Notes: generated from the sequence alone by a model not told the origin. A DNA stretch of 64,000 nt from Pantoea sp. Lij88 (GCF_030062155.1 NZ_CP118269.1:1054001-1118000), one strand, 5' to 3'. Counted from the stretch's first letter, positions 1 to 10,485 are shown. Translations and numbers: made by a program.

Positions 1-630
1 CGCCTGGGCAGACGCGACGTGCCGGTCGATCCACGCCCGGCTTCGGTGACGGTCGCGACCATCTGCTGGCCAGGCGGTCAGCCGCTGCCTGCCGGAGATG
101 AAAACTGTCGCCAGCGGCGGCAAAGCTGGGTCGCCTCGGATACGCTGCCGCCAACCCTGCTGGCACCGGGTCAGGAGAGCCTCAGTGGATTACGCCTGGG
201 CTACTGGCAGAATGCGCAGGGACTGCGCGTCGCAGCAGATTGCCCCGGCGCGACCCGTCACGAACGGCTGGTCTGGCCGCTGCCGCTGGAAGCCTGGCTG
301 CCGCCTCAGGAGCGACGGGCGCAGCGCTTACCGCATGCGGATCCCCATTGCCCGCCGTTACAGCAGGGCAATAGCGCACCGCTGATCGTCACCGGCGTCA
401 TTGAAGGACAAATCGTTAAACCGCTGCCGGGCAATAGCGTGCTGATGATTCCGGTCGCGGTGCAGGGAGGGAAGGGCACGCAGCGCTGGTGGTTCCTGAA
501 TGGTGAACCGCTGATGACGCAACATGCGGCGGACAGCCTCTCGCTCCGCCTTGATCATCCGGGCGAGTATCAGCTGGTGGTGATGGATGAAGAGGGGCAG
601 CTTGTCTCGGTCACGTTCAGTCGGGGCTGA
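1..630 (+). CDS. pbpC: Penicillin-binding protein 1C, C-terminal fragment
   Basis: This is the 3' end of a gene entering from the left edge; the frame is open from base 1 and ends at TGA 628-630, so about 209 residues are visible. PBP1C is an inner-membrane peptidoglycan glycosyltransferase/transpeptidase-like protein. Only the C-terminal part is here: a beta-rich segment ending in a turn region (GEYQLVVMDEEGQLVSV) that fits the BiPBP_C domain found at the end of PBP1C proteins. None of the catalytic domains are in the window, so the call rests on the C-terminal domain and on position: in E. coli pbpC lies directly upstream of ndk, as here. The internal ATG-like starts should not be used as gene starts. 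Confidence 0.8.
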   Translation, partial: RLGRRDVPVDPRPASVTVATICWPGGQPLPAGDENCRQRRQSWVASDTLPPTLLAPGQESLSGLRLGYWQNAQGLRVAADCPGATRHERLVWPLPLEAWLPPQERRAQRLPHADPHCPPLQQGNSAPLIVTGVIEGQIVKPLPGNSVLMIPVAVQGGKGTQRWWFLNGEPLMTQHAADSLSLRLDHPGEYQLVVMDEEGQLVSVTFSRG

Positions 631-711
631 CGCTTTTCTGCGCTAAATCATAACCGTTGCGCGTCTGCTTCGACTCAGATCAAGAATTTTCAACAAATCA
701 GGGATCTCTGG

Positions 712-740
712 TAGGCAATGCCGGACTCAGCCCCTATAAT
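712..740 (+). promoter_or_regulatory. Candidate sigma-70 promoter of ndk
   Basis: A perfect TATAAT at 735-740 is preceded after 17 bp by TAGGCA (712-717, 4/6 match to TTGACA). It lies about 65 bp upstream of the ndk start codon, followed by a leader with a GAGG-type ribosome binding site near 795. Position and spacing support it; no start site was mapped. Confidence 0.6.
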
Positions 741-805
741 CGGCGCCGTTTCTTAACCGGGGCGGACGCCACCGGTTTCTTCAGAACGTCAAGACAGAGG
801 TCATC

Positions 806-1237
806 ATGGCAATCGAACGTACTTTTTCTATCATCAAGCCAAACGCCGTCGCTAAAAATGTGATTGGTGCTATCTACAACCGTTTTGAAAGCGCTGGCTT
901 CAAAATCGTTGGCGCAAAAATGCTGCAGCTGAGCAAAGAGCAGGCTGAAGGTTTTTATGCTGAGCACCAGGGCAAGCCATTCTTCGATGGTCTGGTTGAA
1001 TTCATGACCTCTGGCCCGGTTGTTGTTTCCGTGCTGGAAGGTGAAAATGCCGTTCAGCGTCACCGTGACCTGATGGGTGCAACTAACCCGGCTAACGCAC
1101 TGGCTGGCACACTGCGTGCTGACTACGCAGACAGCTTCACCGAAAACGCGACCCACGGTTCAGACTCTGCTGAGTCTGCTGCCCGCGAAATCGCCTATTT
1201 CTTCGGCGAAAACGAAATCTGCCCACGTACCCGTTAA
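806..1237 (+). CDS. ndk: Nucleoside diphosphate kinase
   Basis: Ndk transfers the gamma phosphate of ATP to nucleoside diphosphates through a phospho-histidine intermediate, balancing cytosolic NTP and dNTP pools. The 143-residue protein has the family's full length. It carries the N-terminal [12 protein letters not shown] strand with Lys11, and the catalytic His117 in NATHGSDS. The ATG has a GAGG site upstream. It sits alone between pbpC and rlmN with its own promoter (712-740) and a strong terminator (1329-1371), so it is probably monocistronic. Close match to E. coli Ndk; no anomalies seen. Confidence 0.97.
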   Translation: MAIERTFSIIKPNAVAKNVIGAIYNRFESAGFKIVGAKMLQLSKEQAEGFYAEHQGKPFFDGLVEFMTSGPVVVSVLEGENAVQRHRDLMGATNPANALAGTLRADYADSFTENATHGSDSAESAAREIAYFFGENEICPRTR

Positions 1238-1328
1238 TCGCCTCGCGATAAACGTTACATCGGCTTTACAAAAATCTGCGCAGGGGAGGTCACTCCCGCC
1301 TGTTATCAGGCCGCAGATGTTGTACAAT

Positions 1329-1371
1329 ATTGCGCCTTCATTGACATCGCTTAATGAAGGCGCAATTTTTT
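1329..1371 (+). terminator. Intrinsic terminator after ndk
   Basis: Arms ATTGCGCCTTCATT (1329-1342) and AATGAAGGCGCAAT (1353-1366) are a perfect 14-bp inverted repeat with a 10-nt loop, followed by a run of six T (1366-1371). A TACAAT at 1323-1328 abuts the left arm, so a promoter for rlmN overlapping this structure is possible. Confidence 0.85.
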
Positions 1372-1423
1372 CACCTATCCCTGAACAGCGCCATAACGTG
1401 TAACAACGAGGCCAGAGAATATT

Positions 1424-2593
1424 ATGTCCGAACAGATTGAGACGTCCGCGTCCGCATCCCCCATTGTCGTTTCCCCGAAAAGCCAGAAAATAAACCTGCT
1501 GGATCTTAACCGTCAGCAGATGCGCGAATTCTTCCTGTCGCTGGGCGAAAAGCCGTTCCGCGCCGATCAGGTCATGAAGTGGATTTATCACTACTGCTGC
1601 GATGACTTCGAGCAGATGACCGACATCAACAAAAAGCTGCGTAACCGGCTGATGGAGCTGACGGAAATCCGCGCGCCAGAAGTGGCGGAAGAGCTGCGCT
1701 CCACCGACGGCACCATTAAATGGGCTATTCGCGTGGGCGACCAGCTGGTGGAAACGGTCTATATCCCGGAAGGGGACCGCGCTACGCTCTGTGTCTCTTC
1801 ACAGGTGGGTTGTGCGCTGGAGTGTAAATTCTGTTCGACCGCACAGCAGGGCTTTAACCGTAACCTGCGGGTGTCAGAAATTATTGGTCAGGTGTGGCGT
1901 GCGGCGAAAATTGTCGGCGCAGCAAAAATCACCGGCCAGCGTCCTATCACCAACGTGGTGATGATGGGCATGGGCGAGCCGCTGCTCAACCTCAATAACG
2001 TGGTGCCGGCGATGGAAATCATGCTGGATGACTTCGGTTTTGGTCTGTCAAAGCGTCGCGTAACCCTGTCCACTTCAGGTGTGGTGCCTGCGCTGGATAA
2101 ACTGGGCGATATGATCGACGTTGCGCTGGCGATCTCCCTGCATGCGCCTAACGATAAGCTGCGTGATGACATCGTGCCGATCAACAAAAAGTACAACATC
2201 GAAACCTTCCTGGCGGCGGTAAAACGCTACATTGGTAAATCCAATGCCAATCAGGGACGTGTGACGATTGAGTACGTGTTGCTGGATCACGTGAATGACA
2301 GCACCGATGATGCGCATGAACTTGCCGCATTGCTGAAAGAAACACCGTGTAAAATCAACCTGATTCCGTGGAACCCCTTCCCGGGTGCGCCGTATGGCCG
2401 CAGCTCAAACAGCCGCATCGATCGTTTCTCCAAGGTGCTGATGGACTATGGTTTTACCACCATCGTGCGTAAAACCCGTGGCGACGACATTGATGCCGCC
2501 TGTGGTCAGTTAGCCGGAGAAGTGATTGACCGTACCAAGCGTACGATGCGCCTTAAAATGGCGGGTGAAGCCATATCTGTGAAGCCTCTCTAG
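1424..2593 (+). CDS. rlmN: Dual-specificity 23S rRNA/tRNA adenine-C2 methyltransferase RlmN
   Basis: RlmN is a radical-SAM enzyme that methylates C2 of A2503 in 23S rRNA and A37 of certain tRNAs. The 389-residue protein has the radical-SAM cluster motif CxxxCxxC at Cys130, Cys134 and Cys137 (GCALECKFC). The two mechanistic cysteines known from E. coli (C118 and the methyl-carrier C355) correspond to Cys123 in TLCVSSQ and Cys360 in DAACGQL. An N-terminal accessory domain (about residues 25-100) and a C-terminal TIM-like barrel follow the family plan. It starts 50 bp after the ndk terminator and precedes pilW/rodZ, as in related enterics. Confidence 0.96.
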   Translation: MSEQIETSASASPIVVSPKSQKINLLDLNRQQMREFFLSLGEKPFRADQVMKWIYHYCCDDFEQMTDINKKLRNRLMELTEIRAPEVAEELRSTDGTIKWAIRVGDQLVETVYIPEGDRATLCVSSQVGCALECKFCSTAQQGFNRNLRVSEIIGQVWRAAKIVGAAKITGQRPITNVVMMGMGEPLLNLNNVVPAMEIMLDDFGFGLSKRRVTLSTSGVVPALDKLGDMIDVALAISLHAPNDKLRDDIVPINKKYNIETFLAAVKRYIGKSNANQGRVTIEYVLLDHVNDSTDDAHELAALLKETPCKINLIPWNPFPGAPYGRSSNSRIDRFSKVLMDYGFTTIVRKTRGDDIDAACGQLAGEVIDRTKRTMRLKMAGEAISVKPL

Positions 2594-2673
2594 AAGGCTG
2601 ACACAGATCGTTTCCTGATGTGATGACGCGTGGCAGGCTGCAGCCAGTCAACGTCAACCGGATGGAAACGATA

Positions 2674-3408
2674 ATGCGTAACGGAATACCTGCCTTTTTA
2701 CTGGCGCTGTTTGTTGTAAGCGGTTGTGTCAGCCAGCCACGCGAACCTGGGGCAGAAGAGGTGCGTCTGCAGTTAGGGATGCACTATCTGGCGGGGGGTG
2801 ACTATGCCGCAGCTGAGCGAAACTTTCTGCGGGCACAGGCCGCCGCGCCAGACGATTACCGGGTCTCGCTTGCGCTGGCACGACTGGCGCAGAAGCAGGG
2901 CAATCAGACAGCCGCGCAGGCACGGTTTATACTGGCACAGCAGCAGGCCCCGGATAATGGTTTTGTTGCTAACAATTACGGTGCGTTTCTCTGCGCTTTA
3001 AGGCAGTATGACGAAGCGCATCAACAGTTTAGTCTGGCAGGCGCAGCACAGCAGTTTGATGCACGCAATGACGCGCTTGAACTGGCAGGATTTTGTTATC
3101 TGCAGGCTGGCGATGTGGCTGCTGCTGGCAGAACGTTACGTCAGGCCATTGAGGCTGACAGGCGCAAAGCTGACTCGCTGCTGTCGGAAGCTGAAAAGCA
3201 GATGGCAGATAACCATCTGGCGAAGGCGCAGGTTTTGCTCGACGTTTACCAGCAACAGCTGCCCGAAACGGCACGAAGTCTGGCGTTACACTTACGTTTC
3301 GCCGCGCTACAGGGAAATGCCGCTGACGTTTCACGTTATGGCGACCGGTTAGCGCGACGTTTTCCGCAATCGATACAGTACCAGCGTTATTTAGCTAATG
3401 AATACTGA
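2674..3408 (+). CDS. pilW: PilW-like TPR lipoprotein (type IV pilus pilotin family)
   Basis: The product is a predicted outer-membrane lipoprotein: a basic start (MRNG), a hydrophobic stretch and a lipobox VSGC with the lipidated Cys at residue 18. The mature part is a chain of TPR-like helical repeats (about residues 30-230; [18 protein letters not shown] is the first). PilW/PilF proteins help assemble the type IV pilus secretin ring. The ATG at 2674 is chosen because it puts the lipoprotein signal at the N-terminus; an upstream in-frame ATG at 2620 would bury it behind 18 residues. The end overlaps rodZ by 11 bp, implying translational coupling. No other pilus genes are in the window, so its real job here is unproven. 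Confidence 0.82.
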   Translation: MRNGIPAFLLALFVVSGCVSQPREPGAEEVRLQLGMHYLAGGDYAAAERNFLRAQAAAPDDYRVSLALARLAQKQGNQTAAQARFILAQQQAPDNGFVANNYGAFLCALRQYDEAHQQFSLAGAAQQFDARNDALELAGFCYLQAGDVAAAGRTLRQAIEADRRKADSLLSEAEKQMADNHLAKAQVLLDVYQQQLPETARSLALHLRFAALQGNAADVSRYGDRLARRFPQSIQYQRYLANEY

Positions 3409-4414
3409 AGCCACTCAAGAAAACTCTGCATTACAATCAACAGGTGAACGCCTGCGTCTGGCCCGTGAGCAGATGGGGCTGACGCAGCAGAACGTCGCTG
3501 AACGCCTGTGCCTGAAACTCTCAACCGTGCGTGATATCGAGGAAGATAAATCGCCCGCCGATTTAGCGACCACGTTCCTGCGCGGATATATTCGCTCTTA
3601 CGCGCGTCTGGTGCACATTCCTGAAGAGGAACTGCTGCCGATGATGGCGAAACAGACACCGATTCGTTCTTCGAAGATCGAGCCGATGCAAAGTTTCTCT
3701 CTGGGCAAACGCCGCAAGAAACGCGACGGCTGGTTGATGATTTTCACCTGGCTGGTGGTGTTTGTGGTGGTGGGGCTGACCGGCGCCTGGTGGTGGCAGA
3801 ATCATAAAGCGTCGCAGGATGATCTGGTGCCGATGACCGATCAGAGCAGCAGCGGCGGTGATAACGGACAGTCGATTCCGCTGGGTGAATCCAGCGGTGA
3901 CAGCGCGGCACCTGCCGCGCCTGACGAAAGCACCACCCCGGCCAGCGGTAATAACGCGGCCAGCGCGCCAGCGAGTGCGGCTCCGGCCGCCAGCGCCAGC
4001 AATAACGCGACCACGGCGCAGCCGGATTCCACCAGCAATGCCGTGGTGTCGCCGAGCCAGGCGCCCGTGGACAACTCAGCGGCTGCACCTGCAGCCACAA
4101 ATTCCAGTACCAGCACGGCACCTCAGATGCCAGTGGGAGCCGCCGCGGTCAGTGAACCGGCGGCTGACCCTAACGCAGTGGTCATGACCTTCAACGCCGA
4201 CTGCTGGCTGGAAGTGAGTGACGCGACCGGCAAAAAACTGTTCAGCGGCATCCAGCGCAGTGGTGGTAAACTCAGCCTCGCAGGAACGCCTCCGTATCGT
4301 CTGAAAATTGGCGCGCCTTCCGCTGTTCAGGTGCAATATCAGAATCAGCCCGTTGATTTAAGTCGTTTTATCCGTAATAACCAGGTTGCTCGCCTGACAT
4401 TGGGTGCGCAATAA
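3398..4414 (+). CDS. rodZ: Cytoskeletal protein RodZ
   Basis: RodZ links the MreB actin-like cytoskeleton to the cell-wall elongation machinery and is needed for rod shape. The 338-residue protein shows the family order: a cytoplasmic Cro/CI-type HTH domain (about 15-85, [19 protein letters not shown]), a basic juxtamembrane stretch (KRRKKR), one membrane helix (about 112-132), a long Ala/Ser/Pro/Thr-rich periplasmic linker (about 145-260) and a C-terminal beta domain. It overlaps pilW by 11 bp and is followed after 40 bp by ispG, the conserved rodZ-ispG-hisS order. The low-complexity linker is typical of the family. Confidence 0.95.
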   Translation: MNTEATQENSALQSTGERLRLAREQMGLTQQNVAERLCLKLSTVRDIEEDKSPADLATTFLRGYIRSYARLVHIPEEELLPMMAKQTPIRSSKIEPMQSFSLGKRRKKRDGWLMIFTWLVVFVVVGLTGAWWWQNHKASQDDLVPMTDQSSSGGDNGQSIPLGESSGDSAAPAAPDESTTPASGNNAASAPASAAPAASASNNATTAQPDSTSNAVVSPSQAPVDNSAAAPAATNSSTSTAPQMPVGAAAVSEPAADPNAVVMTFNADCWLEVSDATGKKLFSGIQRSGGKLSLAGTPPYRLKIGAPSAVQVQYQNQPVDLSRFIRNNQVARLTLGAQ

Positions 4415-4454
4415 CAGCGTATCGTGTACCGGGCAATTGTGGAGAAGAAATAAT

Positions 4455-5576
4455 ATGCATAACGAAGCACCCATTATCCGCCGTAAATCCAAACGTATTT
4501 ACGTCGGCAAGGTGCCGGTCGGTGACGGCGCGCCAATCGCTGTTCAGTCGATGACCAACACCCGCACCACTGACGTGGAAGCGACGGTAAATCAGATCAG
4601 AGCCCTTGAGCGCGTCGGTGTCGACATCGTGCGTATCTCAGTGCCTACCATGGATGCCGCAGAAGCATTCAGACTGATCAAACAGCAGGTGAACGTACCG
4701 CTGGTTGCAGATATTCATTTTGACTACCGCATCGCCCTGAAAGTCGCCGAGTATGGCGTCGACTGCCTGCGCATCAACCCCGGTAATATCGGGAACAATG
4801 AGCGCATCCGCATGGTGGTTGACTGCGCACGCGACAACAATATTCCCATTCGAATTGGCGTGAACGCCGGTTCGCTGGAAAAAGATCTGCAGGAAAAGTA
4901 TGGCGAGCCAACGCCGCAGGCGTTGCTGGAATCTGCCATGCGCCATGTCGATCATCTCGACCGTCTTAACTTCGATCAATTCAAAGTCAGCGTAAAAGCC
5001 TCCGACGTCTTCCTCGCCGTTGAATCTTATCGCCTGCTGGCGAAACAGATCGAACAGCCTCTGCATCTCGGCATCACCGAAGCGGGTGGCGCGCGCGCAG
5101 GCGCAGTAAAATCAGCGATTGGACTGGGTCTGCTGCTGTCAGAAGGGATCGGCGATACGCTGCGTATCTCGCTGGCGGCCGATCCGGTTGAAGAAGTTAA
5201 AGTCGGTTTCGATATCCTGAAATCACTTCGCATTCGCTCTCGTGGCATTAACTTCATCGCCTGTCCGACCTGTTCACGTCAGGAGTTTGACGTTATCGGT
5301 ACGGTCAACGCGCTGGAGCAGCGTCTGGAAGACCTGATCACCCCGATGGATGTCTCCATTATCGGCTGTGTGGTCAACGGACCGGGTGAAGCGACCCTCT
5401 CTACGCTGGGCGTAACCGGCGGCAGCAAGAAGAGTGGTTTCTACGAGGATGGTGTGCGTCAGCGCGATCGTCTCGACAACAATGACATGATCGATCAGCT
5501 GGAAGCGCGCATTCGTGCTAAAGCGTCGATGCTGGATGCCAGCCGCCGTATTGATGTGCAGCATCTGGAAAAATAA
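4455..5576 (+). CDS. ispG: 4-hydroxy-3-methylbut-2-enyl diphosphate synthase (IspG/GcpE)
   Basis: IspG catalyses the penultimate step of the MEP isoprenoid pathway, reductively opening MEcPP to HMBPP with a [4Fe-4S] cluster. The cluster ligands are visible: Cys270 and Cys273 (ACPTCSRQ) and Cys305 ([12 protein letters not shown]), with the essential glutamate Glu312 in the same motif. The start is set at the ATG at 4455 (MHNEAP) because it matches the E. coli N-terminus and has GGAG ten bases upstream; an in-frame ATG at 4404 inside rodZ would add 17 unrelated residues. Length is 373 aa against 372 in E. coli. Confidence 0.97.
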   Translation: MHNEAPIIRRKSKRIYVGKVPVGDGAPIAVQSMTNTRTTDVEATVNQIRALERVGVDIVRISVPTMDAAEAFRLIKQQVNVPLVADIHFDYRIALKVAEYGVDCLRINPGNIGNNERIRMVVDCARDNNIPIRIGVNAGSLEKDLQEKYGEPTPQALLESAMRHVDHLDRLNFDQFKVSVKASDVFLAVESYRLLAKQIEQPLHLGITEAGGARAGAVKSAIGLGLLLSEGIGDTLRISLAADPVEEVKVGFDILKSLRIRSRGINFIACPTCSRQEFDVIGTVNALEQRLEDLITPMDVSIIGCVVNGPGEATLSTLGVTGGSKKSGFYEDGVRQRDRLDNNDMIDQLEARIRAKASMLDASRRIDVQHLEK

Positions 5577-5579
5577 TGG

Positions 5580-5608
5580 CGTGCGCGGTCTGCGCGCGTG
5601 ACTTTTTT
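5580..5608 (+). terminator. Possible terminator/attenuator between ispG and hisS
   Basis: CGTGCGCG (5580-5587) can pair with CGCGCGTG (5593-5600) across a 5-nt loop using two G-U pairs, followed two bases later by six T (5603-5608). This would reduce read-through into hisS. A TATGAT at 5641-5646 could serve as a -10 element for hisS, though no good -35 is seen. Confidence 0.5.
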
Positions 5609-5681
5609 GACTGAACCTGTGCGGTTTCATCCTCATAAGGTATGATGCCGGACAGGTTTTTTTGCATTAAGAGATTTTAAC

Positions 5682-6956
5682 GTGGCGAAGAATATTCAGG
5701 CGATTCGCGGGATGAACGACTACCTGCCTGCCGATACTGCCCTCTGGCAACGGATTGAAGGCGTTCTCAAGCAGACGCTGGCGAGCTACGGTTACAGCGA
5801 AATTCGCTTACCGCTGGTAGAGCAAACCCCACTGTTTAAACGCGCCATCGGTGAAGTCACCGACGTGGTTGAAAAAGAGATGTATACCTTCGATGACCGC
5901 AACGGTGAAAGCCTGACGCTGCGTCCGGAAGGCACGGCAGGCTGCGTGCGCGCCGGTATCGAACACGGTTTACTCTACAACCAGGAACAGCGCCTGTGGT
6001 ACATGGGACCGATGTTCCGCTATGAGCGTCCGCAGAAAGGCCGCTATCGTCAGTTCTATCAGATTGGCGTGGAAGTGTTTGGTCTGCAGGGACCGGACAT
6101 CGATGCTGAACTGATCATGCTGAATGCCCGCTGGTGGAAAGCCCTGGGTATCTCTGAACACGTTCGTCTGGAACTCAACTCTATCGGTTCGCTGGAAGCA
6201 CGTGCTCACTACCGTGACGCGCTGGTTGCCTTCCTTGAGCAGCACAAAGAGGTGCTGGATGAGGATTGCAAACGCCGTATGTACAGCAACCCGATGCGCG
6301 TTCTCGACAGTAAAAATCCCGATGTTCAGCAGCTGCTGAATGATGCGCCACAGCTTGGCGACTATCTGGATGACGAATCACGCGAACATTTCAGCGGCCT
6401 GTGTGCCCTGCTGGATGATGCCGGAATCAGCTACACCGTCAATCAGCGTCTGGTGCGCGGTCTGGATTACTACAATCGCACCGTGATTGAGTGGGTCACC
6501 GATAGCCTGGGTTCACAGGGCACGGTATGCGGCGGCGGTCGCTACGATGGCCTGGTTGAGCAGCTCGGTGGTCGTGCAACTCCAGCCGTTGGCTTTGCCA
6601 TGGGTATGGAGCGTCTGGTACTGCTGGTTCAGGCGGTTAATCCTGAATTTGAACCGACGAGCAATGTGGATGTCTATGTTATCGCTTCAGGTCAGGGCGT
6701 GCAGTCTGCTGCGATGCAGCTGGCTGAGAAATTGCGTGACGAAGCACCAGAACTGAGGCTGATGACCAACTTTGGCGGCGGCAACTTCAAGAAGCAATTT
6801 GCCCGTGCTGACAAATGGGGCGCGCGTGTTGCCCTGGTGTTAGGCGAGGATGAAGTCAAAGCCGGTCAGGTCGTGATTAAAGATCTGCGCCGTGGCGAGC
6901 AGCAAACGCTGGATCAGGCAGAGGCTGCTGCTGTATTGCGTACGCTGTTACAGTAA
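5682..6956 (+). CDS. hisS: Histidyl-tRNA synthetase
   Basis: HisRS charges tRNA-His with histidine in the cytosol. The 424-residue protein has class II synthetase motif 2 ([14 protein letters not shown], about residues 112-125), the histidine-specific motifs [12 protein letters not shown] and GGGRYDGL (about 258-289), motif 3 ([10 protein letters not shown]) and a C-terminal anticodon-binding domain from about 328. The start is GTG at 5682, giving [16 protein letters not shown], the same start context as in E. coli. It follows ispG after 105 bp and leads into yfgM and bamB. Motif 2 has Tyr where E. coli has His next to the conserved Arg, a conservative change. Confidence 0.97.
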   Translation: MAKNIQAIRGMNDYLPADTALWQRIEGVLKQTLASYGYSEIRLPLVEQTPLFKRAIGEVTDVVEKEMYTFDDRNGESLTLRPEGTAGCVRAGIEHGLLYNQEQRLWYMGPMFRYERPQKGRYRQFYQIGVEVFGLQGPDIDAELIMLNARWWKALGISEHVRLELNSIGSLEARAHYRDALVAFLEQHKEVLDEDCKRRMYSNPMRVLDSKNPDVQQLLNDAPQLGDYLDDESREHFSGLCALLDDAGISYTVNQRLVRGLDYYNRTVIEWVTDSLGSQGTVCGGGRYDGLVEQLGGRATPAVGFAMGMERLVLLVQAVNPEFEPTSNVDVYVIASGQGVQSAAMQLAEKLRDEAPELRLMTNFGGGNFKKQFARADKWGARVALVLGEDEVKAGQVVIKDLRRGEQQTLDQAEAAAVLRTLLQ

Positions 6957-6995
6957 GCGTGACACAGCACCAACCATAGAAAGGAGAGGGATTGC

Positions 6996-7613
6996 GTGGA
7001 AGTGTATAGCAATGAGAACGAGCAGACCGACGCGCTGCGCAACTTTTTTGCCAACAATGGCAAAGCGTTAGCCATTGGCGTAGTGATCGGCATTGCTGCG
7101 CTGGGTGGCTGGCGTTACTGGAGCAGTCATCAGGACGATACGGCGAAGTCAGTTTCTGCGCAGTATCAGCAACTGACCAGCGCCATGCAGGCGGGTAAAC
7201 CGGAGACGCTGGAAGCGGTAAACCGTTTTGCCAGTGAAAACAGCAATACCTACGGTGCGCTGGCGGCGATGGATCTGGCGAAGCAGTATGTTGATGCTGG
7301 CCAGCTCGATAAGGCGGCGACGCTGCTGCAAAACGGACTGAAAGATACCAAAGATGCCAATCTGCAGGCGGTGATTAACCTGCGTCTGGCACGCATTCAA
7401 CTGCAACAGAATCAAGCGGATGCGGCGCTTAAAACCCTTGACGGTGTGAAGGGTGATGGCTGGACAGCCATTGTGGCCGATATTCGCGGCGAAGCGCTGC
7501 TGACCAAAGGCGACAAGCAGGGCGCGCGCGATGCCTGGAGTAAAGGGGTTGAATCTGACGCCTCTCCGGCATTGAAGCAAATGATGCAGATGAAGATGAA
7601 TAACTTAAGCTAA
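6996..7613 (+). CDS. yfgM: YfgM, ancillary SecYEG translocon chaperone-linked protein
   Basis: YfgM is a single-pass inner-membrane protein with a periplasmic TPR-like domain; in E. coli it binds SecYEG with PpiD and helps pass secreted proteins to chaperones. The 205-residue protein has a short cytoplasmic N-terminus, one membrane helix (about 24-43, ALAIGVVIGIAALGGW) and TPR-like helices ending in MMQMKMNNLS. The start codon is GTG at 6996, with a strong AGGAGAGG site eight bases upstream. It lies 39 bp after hisS and 19 bp before bamB, indicating one operon. Confidence 0.93.
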   Translation: MEVYSNENEQTDALRNFFANNGKALAIGVVIGIAALGGWRYWSSHQDDTAKSVSAQYQQLTSAMQAGKPETLEAVNRFASENSNTYGALAAMDLAKQYVDAGQLDKAATLLQNGLKDTKDANLQAVINLRLARIQLQQNQADAALKTLDGVKGDGWTAIVADIRGEALLTKGDKQGARDAWSKGVESDASPALKQMMQMKMNNLS

Positions 7614-7632
7614 GCCAGTCAAGAGAGAGCGC

Positions 7633-8814
7633 ATGGAATTACGTAAATACCTGCTGCCGGGACTGATTTCAGTCACTTTGCTCAGCGGTTGTTCGCTGTT
7701 TAGCGGCGAAGAAGATGTAGTAAAAATGGCCCCGTTGCCGAAGGTGGAAAATCAGTTCACGCCACAGAAAGTGTGGAACACCTCGGTAGGCGATGGCGTC
7801 GGTGATTTCTACTCAAATCTGCATCCTGCCTGGCAGGATAATACGGTTTACGCTGCCGACCGCTTTGGTATCGTCAAAGCGCTGGATGCCGCAGACGGTA
7901 AAGAAAAATGGAAAGTCGATCTCTCCGAGAAAACCGGCTTCTTCTCGAAAAACATCTCAGCCCTGTTATCAGGCGGCCTGACGGCGGATGGCGATCGCAT
8001 TTATGTTGGCAGCGAACGCGGCCAGGTTTATGCCCTGAACAGCAGTGATGGTAGCCTGGCCTGGCAGACGAAAGTCGCCGGTGAAGCGCTGTCCCGTCCG
8101 GTAGTCAGTGATGGTCTGGTGCTGATTCATACCAGCAACGGCATGTTGCAGGGCCTGGATCAGAGCAGCGGTGCGGTGAAGTGGAGCGTCAACCTGGATA
8201 TGCCAGCGTTGTCACTGCGCGGTGAATCTGCGCCGGCTGTCGCCTTTGGCGGCGCCATTGTCGGCGGCGACAACGGCCGTGTCAGTGCCGTGGTGATGAA
8301 CCAGGGACAGCTGATCTGGCAGCAGCGTATTTCTCAGGTCAGCGGTGCGACTGAGATCGATCGTCTTAACGATGTCGATACCACACCGGTTATCGTTAAC
8401 GGCGTCGTCTATGCCCTGGCTTACAACGGCAATCTGTCTGCGCTGGACCTGCGTTCAGGTCAGATTTTGTGGAAACGCGAAATCGGCGGTGTGAAAGATC
8501 TGATTGTTGATGCGGGTCGTATCTATCTGGTCGATCAGGACGATCGTGTGATTGCGCTGAACGCTGACGGTGGTGTTGCCATCTGGCGTCAGAGCGATCT
8601 GCTGCATCGCAACCTGACGTCACCGGTGCTCTACAACGGCTATCTGGTTGTCGGCGACAGCGAAGGCTATCTGCACTGGATGAACACCACTGATGGTCGT
8701 TTTGTCGCGCAGCAGGAACTGGATAGCTCAGGCTTCCAGACCGAGCCGGTGGTTGCCAGCGATAAGCTGCTGATCCAGTCGAAAGATGGTGAGGTTTATG
8801 CGATTACCCGTTAA
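7633..8814 (+). CDS. bamB: Outer-membrane assembly lipoprotein BamB
   Basis: BamB is a lipoprotein of the BAM complex that inserts beta-barrel proteins into the outer membrane. The 393-residue precursor has a signal with lipobox LSGC (Cys20). The rest is a PQQ-type eight-bladed beta-propeller, seen in repeated blade motifs such as ALDAADGKEKWKVDL, ALNSSDGSLAWQTKV and ALDLRSGQILWKREI. It follows yfgM closely and is closed by a strong terminator before der. BamC (51.3 kb) and the BAM-related protease BepA (38.1 kb) are in the same window. Confidence 0.96.
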   Translation: MELRKYLLPGLISVTLLSGCSLFSGEEDVVKMAPLPKVENQFTPQKVWNTSVGDGVGDFYSNLHPAWQDNTVYAADRFGIVKALDAADGKEKWKVDLSEKTGFFSKNISALLSGGLTADGDRIYVGSERGQVYALNSSDGSLAWQTKVAGEALSRPVVSDGLVLIHTSNGMLQGLDQSSGAVKWSVNLDMPALSLRGESAPAVAFGGAIVGGDNGRVSAVVMNQGQLIWQQRISQVSGATEIDRLNDVDTTPVIVNGVVYALAYNGNLSALDLRSGQILWKREIGGVKDLIVDAGRIYLVDQDDRVIALNADGGVAIWRQSDLLHRNLTSPVLYNGYLVVGDSEGYLHWMNTTDGRFVAQQELDSSGFQTEPVVASDKLLIQSKDGEVYAITR

Positions 8815-8850
8815 CGGGTAAACGTCTGGCAGGTGAAATCCTCCGTTCCG

Positions 8851-8885
8851 ACGGCTCCTGATTTAATCAGGGGCCGTTTCGTTTT
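8851..8885 (+). terminator. Intrinsic terminator after bamB
   Basis: ACGGCTCCTGAT (8851-8862) pairs with ATCAGGGGCCGT (8866-8877) in a 12-bp stem containing one G-T pair, closed by a 3-nt loop and followed by TTCGTTTTT. It ends the hisS-yfgM-bamB unit. Confidence 0.85.
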
Positions 8886-8916
8886 TAGTCAGGCATGGTA
8901 TTCTTTGCGCCTTAAG

Positions 8917-8946
8917 CCTGAACTTAACGGCCAGAGCCGTTATAAT
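8917..8946 (+). promoter_or_regulatory. Candidate promoter of der
   Basis: A perfect TATAAT (8941-8946) lies 43 bp upstream of the der start, downstream of the bamB terminator. The -35 region (CCTGAA, 8917-8922, 18-bp spacing) is weak. The position makes it the natural promoter for der. Confidence 0.45.
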
Positions 8947-8988
8947 CACGCCATTCGGGCGATTAATTATTTATTGAGGCATTTTGTT

Positions 8989-10479
8989 ATGGTACCTGTG
9001 GTCGCGCTGGTTGGGCGTCCCAATGTGGGAAAATCTACGCTATTCAACCGTTTAACACGCACACGTGATGCGCTGGTAGCGGATTTTCCTGGACTGACTC
9101 GCGATCGCAAATATGGTCGCGCCGAAGTGGAAGGGCGCGAATTTATTGTTATTGATACCGGTGGTATCGACGGCACCGAAGAGGGTGTTGAAACGCGGAT
9201 GGCCGAGCAGTCACTGCTGGCGATTGAAGAAGCCGATGTTGTGCTGTTTATGGTCGATGCACGTGCGGGCCTGATGGCCGCCGATCTGCAAATCGCTAAG
9301 CATCTCCGTTCCCGTCAGAAAGCGACCTTCCTGGTGGCGAACAAAACTGACGGCATGGATCCGGATCAGGCGGTGGTCGACTTCTATTCACTGGGCCTGG
9401 GCGAGATCCACGCCATCGCGGCATCGCATGGTCGTGGTGTGAGCAGTCTGATCGAAGAGGCACTGCTGCCGTGGATGGACAAAGTTGAGTCGGTCGAGCT
9501 GACTGAAGAAGAAGAGAACCAGGCGTACTGGGCTGCGCTTGAAGCTGATGAGATTGCTGAGCAGGAAGCCGCAGAGGAAGAAGAGAACTTCGACCCGACG
9601 GGCCTGCCGATCAAACTGGCGATCGTTGGCCGTCCTAACGTAGGTAAGTCAACGCTTACCAACCGCATCCTCGGTGAAGACCGCGTAGTGGTCTACGATA
9701 TGCCGGGCACCACCCGTGACAGTATTTACATTCCGATGGAACGTGATGGACGTGAATACGTTCTGATCGACACTGCCGGTGTGCGTAAGCGTGCCAAAAT
9801 CTCTGACACCGTCGAGAAATTCTCGGTGATCAAGACGCTGCAGGCGATTGAAGATGCCAACGTGGTGATGCTGGTGATTGATGCCCACGCCGGCATTTCC
9901 GATCAGGATCTTTCGCTGCTTGGCTTCATTCTCAACAGTGGTCGTTCGCTGGTGATTGTGGTCAACAAGTGGGATGGCCTGTCGCAGGAAGTGCGTGATG
10001 AAGTGAAAGAGACGCTGGACTACCGTCTGGGCTTTATCGACTTCGCCCGCATCCACTTTATCTCTGCACTGCACGGCAGCGGCGTCGGTAACCTGTTTGA
10101 ATCGATCACTGAAGCCTATGACTGTTCGACGAAGCGCGTAAACACCTCGCTGCTGACCCGCATCATGAACATGGCAGCAGACGATCACCAGCCACCGCTG
10201 GTGCGCAGTCGTCGCGTTAAGCTTAAATACGCGCATGCTGGTGGTTATAACCCACCTATCGTGGTGATCCACGGTAATCAGGTTAAGGATCTGCCCGATT
10301 CTTACAAACGCTACCTGATGAACTATTTCCGTAAATCACTCAACGTGATGGGAACGCCAATCCGCATTCAGTTCAAAGAGGGTGATAACCCTTATGAAGG
10401 CAAACGTAACCTGCTGACACCCACGCAGCAGCGTAAACGTAAGCGTCTGCTGGCGCATATGAAAAAGAATAAGCGTTAA
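8989..10479 (+). CDS. der: Ribosome assembly GTPase Der (EngA)
   Basis: Der is an essential tandem-GTPase that acts in 50S ribosomal subunit assembly. The 496-residue protein has two P-loops GRPNVGKS (residues 9-16 and 214-221), each followed by DTGG/DTAG and NKTD/NKWD motifs, an acidic linker between the G domains (about 165-205) and a C-terminal KH-like domain with the basic tail [15 protein letters not shown]. The start is the ATG at 8989 ([12 protein letters not shown]), which matches E. coli and has TGAGG upstream; an in-frame ATG at 8833 would run through the bamB terminator. It has its own promoter and terminator. Confidence 0.97.
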   Translation: MVPVVALVGRPNVGKSTLFNRLTRTRDALVADFPGLTRDRKYGRAEVEGREFIVIDTGGIDGTEEGVETRMAEQSLLAIEEADVVLFMVDARAGLMAADLQIAKHLRSRQKATFLVANKTDGMDPDQAVVDFYSLGLGEIHAIAASHGRGVSSLIEEALLPWMDKVESVELTEEEENQAYWAALEADEIAEQEAAEEEENFDPTGLPIKLAIVGRPNVGKSTLTNRILGEDRVVVYDMPGTTRDSIYIPMERDGREYVLIDTAGVRKRAKISDTVEKFSVIKTLQAIEDANVVMLVIDAHAGISDQDLSLLGFILNSGRSLVIVVNKWDGLSQEVRDEVKETLDYRLGFIDFARIHFISALHGSGVGNLFESITEAYDCSTKRVNTSLLTRIMNMAADDHQPPLVRSRRVKLKYAHAGGYNPPIVVIHGNQVKDLPDSYKRYLMNYFRKSLNVMGTPIRIQFKEGDNPYEGKRNLLTPTQQRKRKRLLAHMKKNKR

Positions 10480-10485
10480 GAAAAT

